DNA of 64,000 nt from Cystobasidiopsis lactophilus (lineage: Eukaryota; Basidiomycota; Agaricostilbomycetes; Agaricostilbales; Chionosphaeraceae): the NCBI GenBank assembly GCA_001599975.1, contig BCIO01000005.1, forward strand, positions 1,116,001-1,180,000, given 5' to 3'. Positions 23,503-34,198 of this stretch are shown here, piece after piece (the first letter of the stretch is position 1; each line of letters starts with the position of its first letter). A model generated the notes under the pieces. The model ran no database searches. It was given only the letters and a program-made list of their open reading frames with translations, and was not told where the DNA came from. The translations under genes and the position numbers were made by a program.

Positions 23503-23881
23503 CAGGACGCTTTTGAGAGATGCCGACTTTCAGAAGGGAGGGGTAAAATTGGGAAGGTGTGCTTTCGTGAGGGCGTTTCTGCTGGCTTGATGAGCGTTGG
23601 CGTCTGCAGCCAGTTTGAAAGAGCAGCCTTACTCTAAAACAAAGTCTATCCGAAGAAGCTGCCGTTTGGCCGTCGTGGTCTGCGGAAGAGAAAATGCCTT
23701 TTGGTCCGCCTCGGCGACATCAAGCAGTGCTCTCGTCCTAAATGAACGCGACGTGCTGTGATGGTTGTTAGACTCCGTTTGGCTGGCTGGTGTCTACGCA
23801 ACCGGTGTTTCGACGAAGCGTTCTCAGAGGCGACTGCATCTGTCCTGCCACGTCCTTTCGCCTCCTTCCCCTTCCTACGTG
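23503..23881. promoter_or_regulatory. Shared promoter region of acid phosphatase and OCH1-like genes
   Basis: About 380 bp between two divergent starts, so it should hold both promoters. No TATA box or repeat stands out. A plus-strand frame runs through its right half upstream of the chosen OCH1-like ATG, but it has no family support. Confidence 0.4.
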
Positions 23882-25310
23882 ATGACCAGCCTCTATGAGC
23901 CTTTGTCGTCCGTTAAAGATGTCCTTATGGTCGGGCGAAGACGTTCTGTGCTCCAATTTGGCTCCGTCTTCATTCTGGTGGCGGTCGCCTTCCTAGCCGG
24001 CTACTTTACGTCAAACCTGTCCAGCCAAAGAAGCATGGAGCTCCTTGCAGCTAGATTGTTGCCGCCTGTGGAAGTTTTGGACCAGAAGTTGGACATCATG
24101 CAGGCTAAGGAGGGCTCGTCTGGACCGCAAGAGTGGACTCGGAGAATTTGGCAAACATGGAAGGACGATGAGATGACAGGCCAGAGGGCGTCTTGGTCAC
24201 TGTTGTCACCAAGCTGGAACTACACGCTGTTGCTGGACGACGATGTAGATCGCCTTCTCGAAGACGTCTTCTGGCGCGACATTCCGGAGCTCTTGATTTT
24301 GTGGTCGCAGTTGACCGTGCCTGTAATGAAAGTGCGTGCCGTCTTTTGTCAAATTTGTTCTCCCTTCTGAAGGCGGTCCTGGTTTTTTCTAGGCGGACTT
24401 GCTCAGGTACATCTTGATGTGGCGCTTTGGTGGGCTGTGGGCAGACATTGTTTGCCACCTTTTTACATGCAGGTCTGCTCACATACTAATATTTGTTTGG
24501 GTCGAAGGATATCACGCTGGTCGCGCCGATTGACGAATGGCTTCCACCTGAAATGTGGGAAGATCGATCTCTACACACCCTCACGGGAATGGAAATGTGC
24601 GTCGTTTCCGTCGTATGAATCTCACTCTTTTCAATGCGAAGTACGAGTAGTAACGAGCCGGATGCCGATGCCAAGACGCGCCAGCTTTGGGTGAGTCCTC
24701 GACTCCTGCTTTCCTGTGCGTGCCCTCGGCTGACTGAAAATTCTTTAGGGCTGGACCAACGGCTTTAGTTTTGCCCAATATATCTTTGCGTTCGTCTCTG
24801 CGTCCTTCCTCTTTCTATCCATAGGCTCGATTTTTGACAAAATCGGCACAGCTGCAAGCCCTTTGCGCCCTCAGCCAAGAACGCCCTACTTGCCACTTAC
24901 TCCAACATCCTAGAGCTGGCGACATTGCAAAGAACGACGATCGCTGGCATCAAGTGGGACCGGATGGCCATTCTCAAAGCGAGCGGGCCTCAGGTGTGGA
25001 CAGCCGCGGTTCTTCAAGCGATGGATCCGACCGCTTCTCCGGACGAAGTGTGGCGGCGCTTGACCCATGTCACTGGAGCTCCAGAAGCGATCCACGGAGT
25101 GGCGGTGTTGGGAATCAATGCGTGAGCCTACCATCCCTTGTCCTTTCGTGCGACCACGCTCAATTCCTTCTGCCCCTTAGCTTTGGCGCAAATCAACGGC
25201 ACAGTGGCTCGGGCAAAGTGCCCGGTCGAGCGCTGGCCAACCACCGCTTTCAAGGGTCGTGGCGGCAGCCGGTGTTCAAGAGCTGGCTGAAGTGGCTCGG
25301 GCTGGCATGA
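23882..25310 (+). CDS. OCH1-like alpha-1,6-mannosyltransferase (GT32), type II Golgi membrane protein
   Basis: Glycosyltransferase using GDP-mannose, likely in N-glycan outer-chain or sphingolipid glycosylation. ATG 23882 gives a short cytosolic tail, then one signal anchor (VLQFGSVFILVAVAFLAGYF, about residues 22-42) and a lumenal domain. Diagnostic blocks are WTRRIWQTWKDDE, WNYTLLLDDDVDRLLE and, across an intron, MKADLLRYILMWRFGGLWADI, the GT32 core. The DxD-equivalent continues as DITLVAPIDEWLP. The C-terminal part has GWTNGFSFAQYIFA and GPQVWTAAVLQAMD, ending SWLKWLGLA. Five or six short introns. The precise acceptor sugar is not readable. An upstream in-frame start would add about 39 residues before the anchor and seems less likely. 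Confidence 0.85.
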
Positions 25311-25524
25311 ATTGAGGACGATTCTCGTTAACGACCCCACGGACAATTTGCTGAACATAGGAAGCCACCTTGCAACATGTAAAAAAGACGCATGCATCCT
25401 TCGGAAGGATATCTGAGCGAGCGAGTGACCCGAAAAAAAGAGCGAAGAAGCTTTCGTGATTATGCGTCCCCGGTCCTCCAGCGTAATAAAGTCTCGTATT
25501 ATCCCGGCGTGGAGAGTGCAAGTT

Positions 25525-27287
25525 TCACTTCCAAATGTCATCAAACACATTCAAGGCCGGCTTGGGTGCGCCAAAGGAAGCGGACGAGGAGTTGCCAAAG
25601 GAGGCGAAAGGGTCGTGTGCGGCTGGCTGGGCCGGCTGGGAAGGAGCGGCGGAGGAGGCAGAGGAGCCCCAAACGTCGGCGCCCGAGTCGAACAGCCCTC
25701 CAAAGTTGGACGCGGCGGCGGGCGGGGAGGTGGCGGATTGGGAAGGTCGCGGTGGCGAAGAGACGGGGGCGCCCCATGGATCGGCCGAGGCTGGGGCCGG
25801 GGTGAAAGCGGAGTATGAAGGCTGTTGCTGAGGTGGAGCAGGAGCAGCGGCGACGGGGGGAGGGGGAGAGGCAAAGTTGAGGCCGTTGAAGGCCGAGTTC
25901 AAGTCTTGAGATTGGCGGGGGACGTGTTGCTGCTGCTGTTGTTGCTGGAGTGGCGCGGCGGGAGGTGGTGGAGGAGCCATGGAGAACAGGGAGAGGATGT
26001 CAGCCTTGGATGAGCCGCTTTTCGGGGCAGCTTGGGCCGGGGCTGGGGGAGCGGCAAAGTCAAGGTCGAACAAGCCGCCACCGCCGCCGTTCGAAGCCGC
26101 TTTAGGTGCTGCTACTGGCTTAGGGGCAGAAGAGGTCGCTGTCGGTGCGGCTGGGGAGGTGGCGGACAGCAGGTCGATGCCAGGGTTGGTGGTGCTCCCG
26201 AGCTTGGCAGGTCGCTTGGCTTCTGCTGAGGTTGTCTGTGCGAGCAATCCCCCCTAAGCTCTCTTCAAGACAGGAGCTTTGGATGGAGTCAACGCACAGC
26301 AGCGGGAGGAGGAGCAGGGGCCGCCTCGGCTCCGTCATCCAAGTCCTCTGGCTGGGGCATGGGCCCGGGCATGACCCATCGCTTGCTCTCGTACTTGGAC
26401 CGGATGAACGACTCCACTTTGCTGTGAAGCGCCCATCGGTTGTAAGACAAGGCCTGTCTTTAGCGAAGGGACGAGCGCGCTCACTGGTCCGGAGGTTGAT
26501 GGCCCGGCTTGAGGTTGTGCTCCCAGTACAAGTTGGCGCGCCGGTTGCCCCATCGTTGGACGACCTGTGCGGATGGGAGGATGTCAACCCTTCTAGGTGG
26601 TTGTAGCAGAGCAAGCAAGCGCACCTCTATCTGCTCTGGCAGCCAAGTGTCCAGGTCGACCGATTTAACTGTGGTGCGAAGATCAAGTCAGCCTGGTCGG
26701 TTCTTGGGCTCTTTGTGTAATGTGCACTCACTTCTGGTGACTGTGACATCGATGACTTCTATCAAAGGACATTCGATTGATGAGGAAGCTGCCCGACTCA
26801 CTATGCACGCCCATCGAGCGGTGAATGCCTGTGGATTGGGATAGCAAGATAAGCGTCAGCCGCCGCTGGACGTGGCACACCAACGCACCTGAGCAGCGAA
26901 TGCACATGCTGAGAGTAAGGCCACCGCGACAATTGAGCCGTGAATAGAAGGCAAGGGGAGAGGGCCCAGCTCACAAGACGCCCAAATTGACGCTCGCCCA
27001 TCTCGCGTCGTTCTTCTTGCAGCTGTGCTCATACCCTTTTGATCAGTCGATGGTCCGACTAGTGTAGAGGCGCGCTCACTCTGCGCAGTACTTGTTGTCC
27101 GGGTGGCGCACGAGCTCGCGCAGGATCTGGGCGTGCTTGCTGTGTGGAACCAGGCAGACCAGTTAGAGCCAGCTCTGGAGGTGTAGGCAAGGTCCATACG
27201 CATTCAAAGCCTGTTCTCGTAGAGTTAAACACCGCCATCATCGGGCAGAAGCAGAGAGCTGACCTTGTTGTCGCGCGCCAGCACCAT
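25525..27287 (-). CDS. ArfGAP of the AGE2/SMAP type
   Basis: GTPase activator for Arf, acting in Golgi and endosome coat traffic. Spliced N-terminus: MVLARDNKALNAKHAQILRE, LVRHPDNKYCADC, KKNDARWASVNLGVF. These give the C-x2-C-x16-C-x2-C zinc finger and the catalytic Arg. CIRCSGIHRSMGVHISKVKS, DTWLPEQIESVQRWGN and KYESKRWV complete the ArfGAP domain (about residues 10-130). The C-terminal 240 residues are a low-complexity tail rich in Ala, Pro, Gln and Ser, with a Gln run and repeated FxxLxF-type patches (LFDLDFAAPP), ending NVFDDIWK. Such tails bind clathrin and adaptors in the SMAP family. Start 27287 lies 192 bp from the divergent CoA-transferase start. Confidence 0.9.
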
Positions 27288-27314
27288 CTTTGGAGGTGGC
27301 CTTTCGAGGTCAAC

Positions 27315-27383
27315 AAAATTTCCTAAGGGTGGCGTTGAAATTTTGCTTAGGGTTGCGTTGAAATTCTGGTTAGGGTCTTTTGA
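27315..27383 (+). repeat. Three tandem 23-bp units carrying a TTAGGG-like core
   Basis: Units at 27315-27337, 27338-27360 and 27361-27383. Each starts AAAATT or AAATT and has CTAAGGG, TTAGGG or TTAGGG at the same offset; the first two end GCGTTG. The core matches the vertebrate/fungal telomere repeat and Tbf1-type promoter sites. The array lies in a gene promoter, not at a chromosome end. Confidence 0.8.
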
Positions 27384-27395
27384 GAAAATTTCAAC
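27334..27395. repeat. Perfect 11-bp inverted repeat
   Basis: GTTGAAATTTT at 27334-27344 is the exact reverse complement of AAAATTTCAAC at 27385-27395, with 40 bp between them. It overlaps the 23-bp tandem units, so one half-site comes from the array and the other lies just beyond it. Confidence 0.8.
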
Positions 27396-27479
27396 ACTCG
27401 CTAAACACGCCTCGGCACTGCTCGGCATTCGAAATATTTCACCCCGCTCCCACCACTTCGCGGGCGACCACCACCAAAC

Positions 27480-29758
27480 ATGCAGCTCGCGACCCGGCCT
27501 GCGGTCGTCGTCCTTTTCAAGAGGTCCTTCTCGACCTCGTTGGCCAGCCGGGCGAAGGAGCGAAGGGCGTCCAAGCTCTTCAAAGACGCGGACGAAGCCG
27601 TCGCGGATGTCAAGTCGGGCGCGGTCATCATGGCGGCGGGCAAGCTCTTCCCTTTCTTCGGCCTGACCTCTTTTGTCCTGTTGGTCTGATCATCTTGAAT
27701 GGGTGTAGGGTTTGGGTGGAGTGGAGTGCCAGGTAAATCTCTTTTGGGCACGAGCCGAAGATGTTTTTAAATCTCCGAGCCTGGTCGACCCAAAAAAATC
27801 TGGTGATCGATGAGATACTGACGGGGTGTGCGTTGAACAGAGACTCTGATTGATGCATTGGCGAAGCGCTCGGACTTGCAGGACCTCACTGGCATTTCCA
27901 ACAACGCAGGTCAGTTTGCTTCCGTCGGGTGCCGTCCCCGTTGCCCTCCTCGTCGAAACTGAAAGTCTGTCTTTTGTGAACAGGTGCGGCAACAGGAGGT
28001 GGATTAGATCCCTGTAGGTCTTCCCCGGTGGCAACTTTTCCGAAGGGCGGCTCTCTGAAATTTCGTGGGGTGGGAAGTGGTCAAGTCGGGGCAAATCAGC
28101 AAGGTCATCATGTCCTACGTGGGCGGCAACAAGACGCTCGAGCAGCGGTACCTCGAGGGCACCATCTCCGTCGAGCTCTGCCCGCAAGGCACTTTGGCGG
28201 AGCGCATCCGCGCTGGTGGGGCTGGCATCCCCGGCTTCTACACCCCTACTGGCGTCGGCAAGTGGAACCCTCTACCTCATCATACTTTTCACGCAAGTCT
28301 GATTAACCCGGGTTACCCATTTGCAGGCACCGCTATCCAATCAGGGGAGATCCCTGTGCTTTATGGGCCAAAAGACGACAAGGGCAAGCGCACGGTCAAG
28401 AAGTTTGGCAACGCGAGGGAAACCAAGGTGTTCGACGGCCGGGTCTACAACCTGGAGACGGCGCTCAAAGCCGACCTCACCGTCCTCCGGGCTTACAAGG
28501 TCGACAAGTCGGGCAACTGTGTTTTCAGGTGAGGAGAGATGCCACTTAAGAGGCTGAGCCCCTCTTATTTCGAGAATCTCCACACAGAGGTACCACTAAG
28601 GCATTCGGTGTGCCCATGGCCAAAGCCGCCACGGTCACCATCGTCGAGGCCGAGAACATTGTCGAGCTGGGCGAGATCGACCCGACCGAGGTGCACCTTC
28701 CCGGCATCTTCGTCAACCGGATCGTGCCCGCCACGCTCGAGAAGCGGCTGGAGATCGAAAAGCTCAAGGAGGACGACGATGTGCCCTCGGCGTCAGACTC
28801 CTCGCCCGGCACCGTCCGCCGAATCCGCATCGCCAAGCGGGCGGCCAAGGAACTCAAGGATGGCTACTACGTCAACCTCGGCGTTGGCATGCCCACTCTA
28901 GCACCCGCTTACATGGACCCCTCGATCAAGGTCTGGATCCAGTCTGAGAACGGGTGCGCTCGAACCTCCCTCTCAACTTGCAGCTGTGTGCTCACAAGCA
29001 GTGTATAGCCTTCTCGGAATGGGCCCTTACCCAACTAAGGAGCAAGTGGACCCTGATTTGATTAATGCTGGCAAAGAGACTGGTGCGTCCGAACTCTCGC
29101 TCCATCGGTCGCACATCGAGATTGAAGAAATTCGGTGTCACAGTCACAATGGTCCCTGGCGCTTCCACTTTTGACAGCTCAGAAAGCTTCGCCATGATCC
29201 GTGGCGGCCACATTGATATCTCGATGCTCGGTGCCCTTGAGGTCGATGCGTTTGGCAACTTGGCGAACTGTGTGTAGCTTATTCTCGGTCTAGAAGTGTC
29301 TGAGACCTGATAGTTCGGTACAGACATGATTCCCGAAAAGGTATGCGCGCCACTCTGATGGCATTGAACATGAGCTGATGCCTTTGCGAAATCCAGCTCA
29401 TTAAGGGCATGGGAGGCAAGTTCCTTCCTTTGGCTAGTATGCTCTGTTCAACCAGTCTGACATCAATTTAACAGGTGCTATGGACTTGGTCAGCAACCCA
29501 GAAGGCACCAAGATCGTCGTGTTGACTGATCACACCGACAAGAACGGCAAGCCCAAGATCCTGGACCAGTGCACTCTGCCTTTGACCGGCGCCAAGGTGG
29601 TGTCCATGATCATCACCGAGCTGGCCGTGTTCGACGTCGACCGGACAAAGGGTGGCTTGACGCTGCTGGAGCATGCGCCGGGCGTAACTGTGGACGAGAT
29701 CAAGGAGAAGACGGGCGCCAAATTCACCGTCTCCCCCGATCTCAAGGCGATGGAGTAG
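27480..29758 (+). CDS. Succinyl-CoA:3-oxoacid CoA-transferase, mitochondrial (SCOT)
   Basis: Moves CoA from succinyl-CoA to acetoacetate, giving acetoacetyl-CoA; matrix enzyme. ATG 27480 opens a basic, Ser- and Ala-rich presequence ([20 protein letters not shown]). The A-domain reads [21 protein letters not shown] after a GC-AG intron, then [46 protein letters not shown] and a linker. The B-domain has [17 protein letters not shown] and the catalytic Glu in IQSENG, then [35 protein letters not shown] and QCTLPLTG. It ends LKAME. The usual GFGLCGIP is FGWSGVP here. About eight short introns. A downstream plus-strand thiolase could use its product. Confidence 0.93.
27640..27708 (+). other. GC-AG intron 1 of the CoA-transferase gene
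   Basis: Exon 1 ends ATCATGGCGGCGG and the intron opens GCAAGC at 27640 and closes GTGTAG at 27708 (69 nt). Only this junction restores [11 protein letters not shown], the conserved glycine loop. The nearest GT donor would leave an intron of about 25 nt and insert unrelated residues. Confidence 0.7.
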
Positions 29759-30362
29759 ACCATTTGGATTCGTTATTTTCACGCTCTATGGAACCGTACA
29801 AGGAGATAGTCGACCATGAGTTCAGCGCGGTTGGCTCTGGCAGCTGCTGGCCGGAGCTTCTCGCTCTCTGGAGGCATCGGCCGCCACCCGACGGCGCTGC
29901 TTATGCTCCTGACTGCTTGCCGTGACAGTTTTAGACCACTGCGCTTGTTTGCCACTCGGCTTTAGACGCCCCGACAGTCCGAAGGAGTGAGACCTGCTGA
30001 TGATTAAGACCACGCTGCGCTCGGGACTTTTGCCTACTTTTGCGCCCTTATCAGTTCTACGCATGCAGTCGGTGGATAATGGCCTGTGGAGGCATCTCAA
30101 TCTTGCTTGGCGATTCCAAAATTGTCCACCGCACAGATCAAGGCGCGAGACACATCATGGCTTTCGCCCTGCGCGCATAAACCAATGGGCTGGCTCGCCC
30201 CTGCTATCCGGCCATTCACGCCGTGTGTTGTGATTAACAGAATGTCTTGCGTCGCTACTGTTCGCGATAGGGTTAATTAAGAGATTCGGAAGCGATGCCC
30301 GATTTCAAAACTTCCTCTGCCACTCTTGCTCCCATTACCACTCCATCCCACTCCTGCCCCAG
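29759..30362. other. Intergenic region upstream of asparaginase
   Basis: About 600 bp, same-strand flanks. It should hold the CoA-transferase 3' end and the asparaginase promoter. A CCAAT element lies at 30182-30186, roughly 180 bp before the asparaginase ATG, and the last 80 bp are rich in C and T, as in many fungal leaders. No gene is seen. Confidence 0.5.
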
Positions 30363-31861
<1,499 letters not shown>

Positions 31862-32111
31862 AAGTCTTACAGAGAGAAGCTGATGAGAAGGGAAACAAAA
31901 GTCGAACATGCAAATACAATCGTTAATTCTGCGGAAGGAAGCGAAGCAGAATTCACTCGAGCGTGCCGTCGCCACTCGCCACCACGGATGCGCGTCGGGC
32001 ATCCAGATCACACTTCGCTCTCCGACGTTCGCAGCCTTGTCCCCGTCGGCCTCTTCTGTCTCTCATTCTTTTAGTATCCAAACCAAGCACAACTGGTCAA
32101 AAAGACGAGCC
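31862..32111. other. Short intergenic region between asparaginase and thiolase
   Basis: About 250 bp on the same strand. It holds the asparaginase 3' end and the thiolase promoter. No distinct motif is seen. Confidence 0.4.
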
Positions 32112-33982
32112 ATGCAGTTCAGCAGCAGACCTGTGGCGCTCACCCAGGCCCGTCGGTCTTTGAGCTCTTTGGCCAAAGGCAAGGCCGCCTTGCTCAAGAA
32201 GAACCCTGACGATGTTGTTATCACCTGGGCAAAACGTTCGCCCCTTGGCAAGGCCTACAAGGGCGTCTTCAAGGACATGCGTTCGTTCTTCCCCCACATT
32301 TTTTATGGCAGGCGGCTCTAACCCGGTGTTGATGACTGTAGGCGCTGATGTATGGCCATTGCGTTTGAATCATATAGAATGACATCTAAAGAGGAACACA
32401 GGAACTCATGACCTCGTGGTTCAAGGCGACAATCAAGGACATCCCCGTCAAAGCAAGCGAGGTGGACGACATTTGCATGGGCGTTGTTCAAGGCCACAAC
32501 AACGAGACGTTCGCAAGATCAGCCATGCTGACTGCAGGTTTCCGTCAGTACCTTCCATTTGCCTACCCATATAGGCTGCCATTGACGAACGCGAGAGAAC
32601 AGCCGACTCCGTTCCCATCCAGATTATCAACCGCTTCTGCTCTTCCGGCCTTATGTCTGTTTCCATCGTTGCCAACCAGATCCGAAATGGAGAGATAGAG
32701 TCAGTACGCTCACCGAAGCCTTGAGATGGAGGCTGACATGTCTACAAAGGATCGGCTTGGCGATGGGCCTCGAGAGTCTTTCGCAGAACCCGCTCAGCAT
32801 TGTGGAGACCTTGAGCGACGAAATCACTAATCACCCTGTTGGCAAGGACTGCCTCATGAACATGGGCTGGACGTCTGAGAACGTCGCTTCCGATTTTGAT
32901 ATTACCCGAGAGGAGATGGTGTGTTTTGCCCCCGGCTGACTCAGCGCTCTTTCTTCAGCTGAAACACGGTTCGACGAACAGGATATCCTCGCCTTACGAT
33001 CGCACAACAACGCAGAGAGGGCGAGCTCGTCGGGCCTGTTCGTGGAGGAGATCCTGCCCATCGAGGCGCTTCAAAAGTCGGCAGACAACCCGGGCCAGGT
33101 CAACAAGGTCACCATTTCCACCGACGACGGACTTCGCAAGTCGACCATCGAAGGCCTGAAGAAGGCCCGCAGCGCTTTCCCCATGTACGGCAAGGGCGTC
33201 AGCACTGGTGGCAACACCTCTCAAATCACCGATGGCGCGGCCGGCCTGCTCCTCATGCGACGAGACAAGGCCGAGTCCATGGGACTCCCTATTCTAGGAA
33301 GTGCGTCTTCGCCTTGCTATGCTGCTAAAGTGACTTGCTGACCTTGCCTCCTCAGAGCACGTTGTAAGACCCCCATCCTATCGTCTGATCCATGAAGCGT
33401 CTGCTCACATTGAGATCAGGCCTGCTCCACTGTCGGTATCCCGCCTCGCATCATGGGCATCGCACCCTACTACGCCATCCCTAAGGTCCTCGAGCGCACC
33501 GGTCTGACCAAGGAGGAGGTCAACTTGTTCGAGGTGCGTTCCTCCCCCCTTTCTCCCTGTCAGACGGGCCCTGATTGTGTCATATTCTAGATCAACGAGG
33601 CTTTCTCGACCATGTATGCCTATGTGACCAAGAACCTTGGCCTCGATATCGAGAAGGTCAACGTCAACGGTGGTGCTATTGCTCTTGGGTGCGCCCACTT
33701 CCTGTCATCTTGCGTAGCAGGTACTAACATGAGAGTTACAGACACCCCTACGGCTGCACTGGTACTCGCCAAGTCGTCACTGGTCTCACCGAGCTCAACA
33801 GGCGCCAGGAGGACATCCTCGTCACTTCCATGTGCATTGGTGAGAGCCTGTCAGTTCAAGTGCCTCGAGGGTTTTCTCAATGAACACCCAACAGGCTTGG
33901 GCATGGGTGCTTCTGGTGTCTTTGTTGGAGAGGGAGCGGCTGGTGCCAACAAAGCCATGCCCGCCATGCACTCTGGCCCGTA
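32112..33982 (+). CDS. 3-ketoacyl-CoA / acetyl-CoA C-acyltransferase with mitochondrial-type leader
   Basis: Thiolase family enzyme. ATG 32112 gives MQFSSRPVALTQARRSLSSL, a basic, Ser-rich and acid-free leader of about 30 residues that looks like a mitochondrial presequence. No RLx5HL-type PTS2 and no C-terminal PTS1 (it ends MHSGP) is seen. Core blocks: DDVVITWAKRSPLGKAYKG, INRFCSSGLMSVS (active Cys), STGGNTSQITDGAAG, INEAFSTMYAYV, GGAIALGHPYGCTG (His) and SMCIGLGMGASGVFVGE (second Cys). About ten introns. It is the second thiolase in the window, only about 2.4 kb downstream of the CoA-transferase, and a plausible partner for cleaving acetoacetyl-CoA. Localisation is inferred from the leader only. 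Confidence 0.9.
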
Positions 33983-34198
33983 AATGTATACTCTACTGTG
34001 TGGTCACCTTTTGCAATTGATGCTTCTAGGAGCCTCGCGGCAAGTCCTGGCTCACATTTGCTACCTTCTTGTCGCCTTATGAGGGGTCAAATTAGGCAGT
34101 TCAGGGAGCAATGGCACATGATCTAAGTATTCTACGACGCAATGTACAGAACTTCTGTGACAGCGAGAGTGTAATGTAGTATTGGCAAATTAGTCTGA
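33983..34198. terminator. Convergent 3' region, thiolase / MFS transporter
   Basis: About 215 bp between two stop codons facing each other. It is relatively A+T-rich, as expected for 3' untranslated DNA. No gene is seen. Confidence 0.4.

Larger units (their letters stand above)
27288..27479. promoter_or_regulatory. Compact divergent promoter, ArfGAP / CoA-transferase
   Basis: A 192-bp gap between two ATGs facing away from each other, so it must hold both promoters and both leaders. It contains three head-to-tail 23-bp units with a T-A/T-AGGG core and an 11-bp perfect inverted repeat, both listed separately. No TATA box is seen. Confidence 0.6.

Noticed and set aside
27315-27383. TTAGGG repeats as a telomere or interstitial telomere remnant
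   Set aside because: The cores are spaced by 23 bp with other sequence between them, not head-to-tail hexamers, and sit in a promoter between two intact genes.
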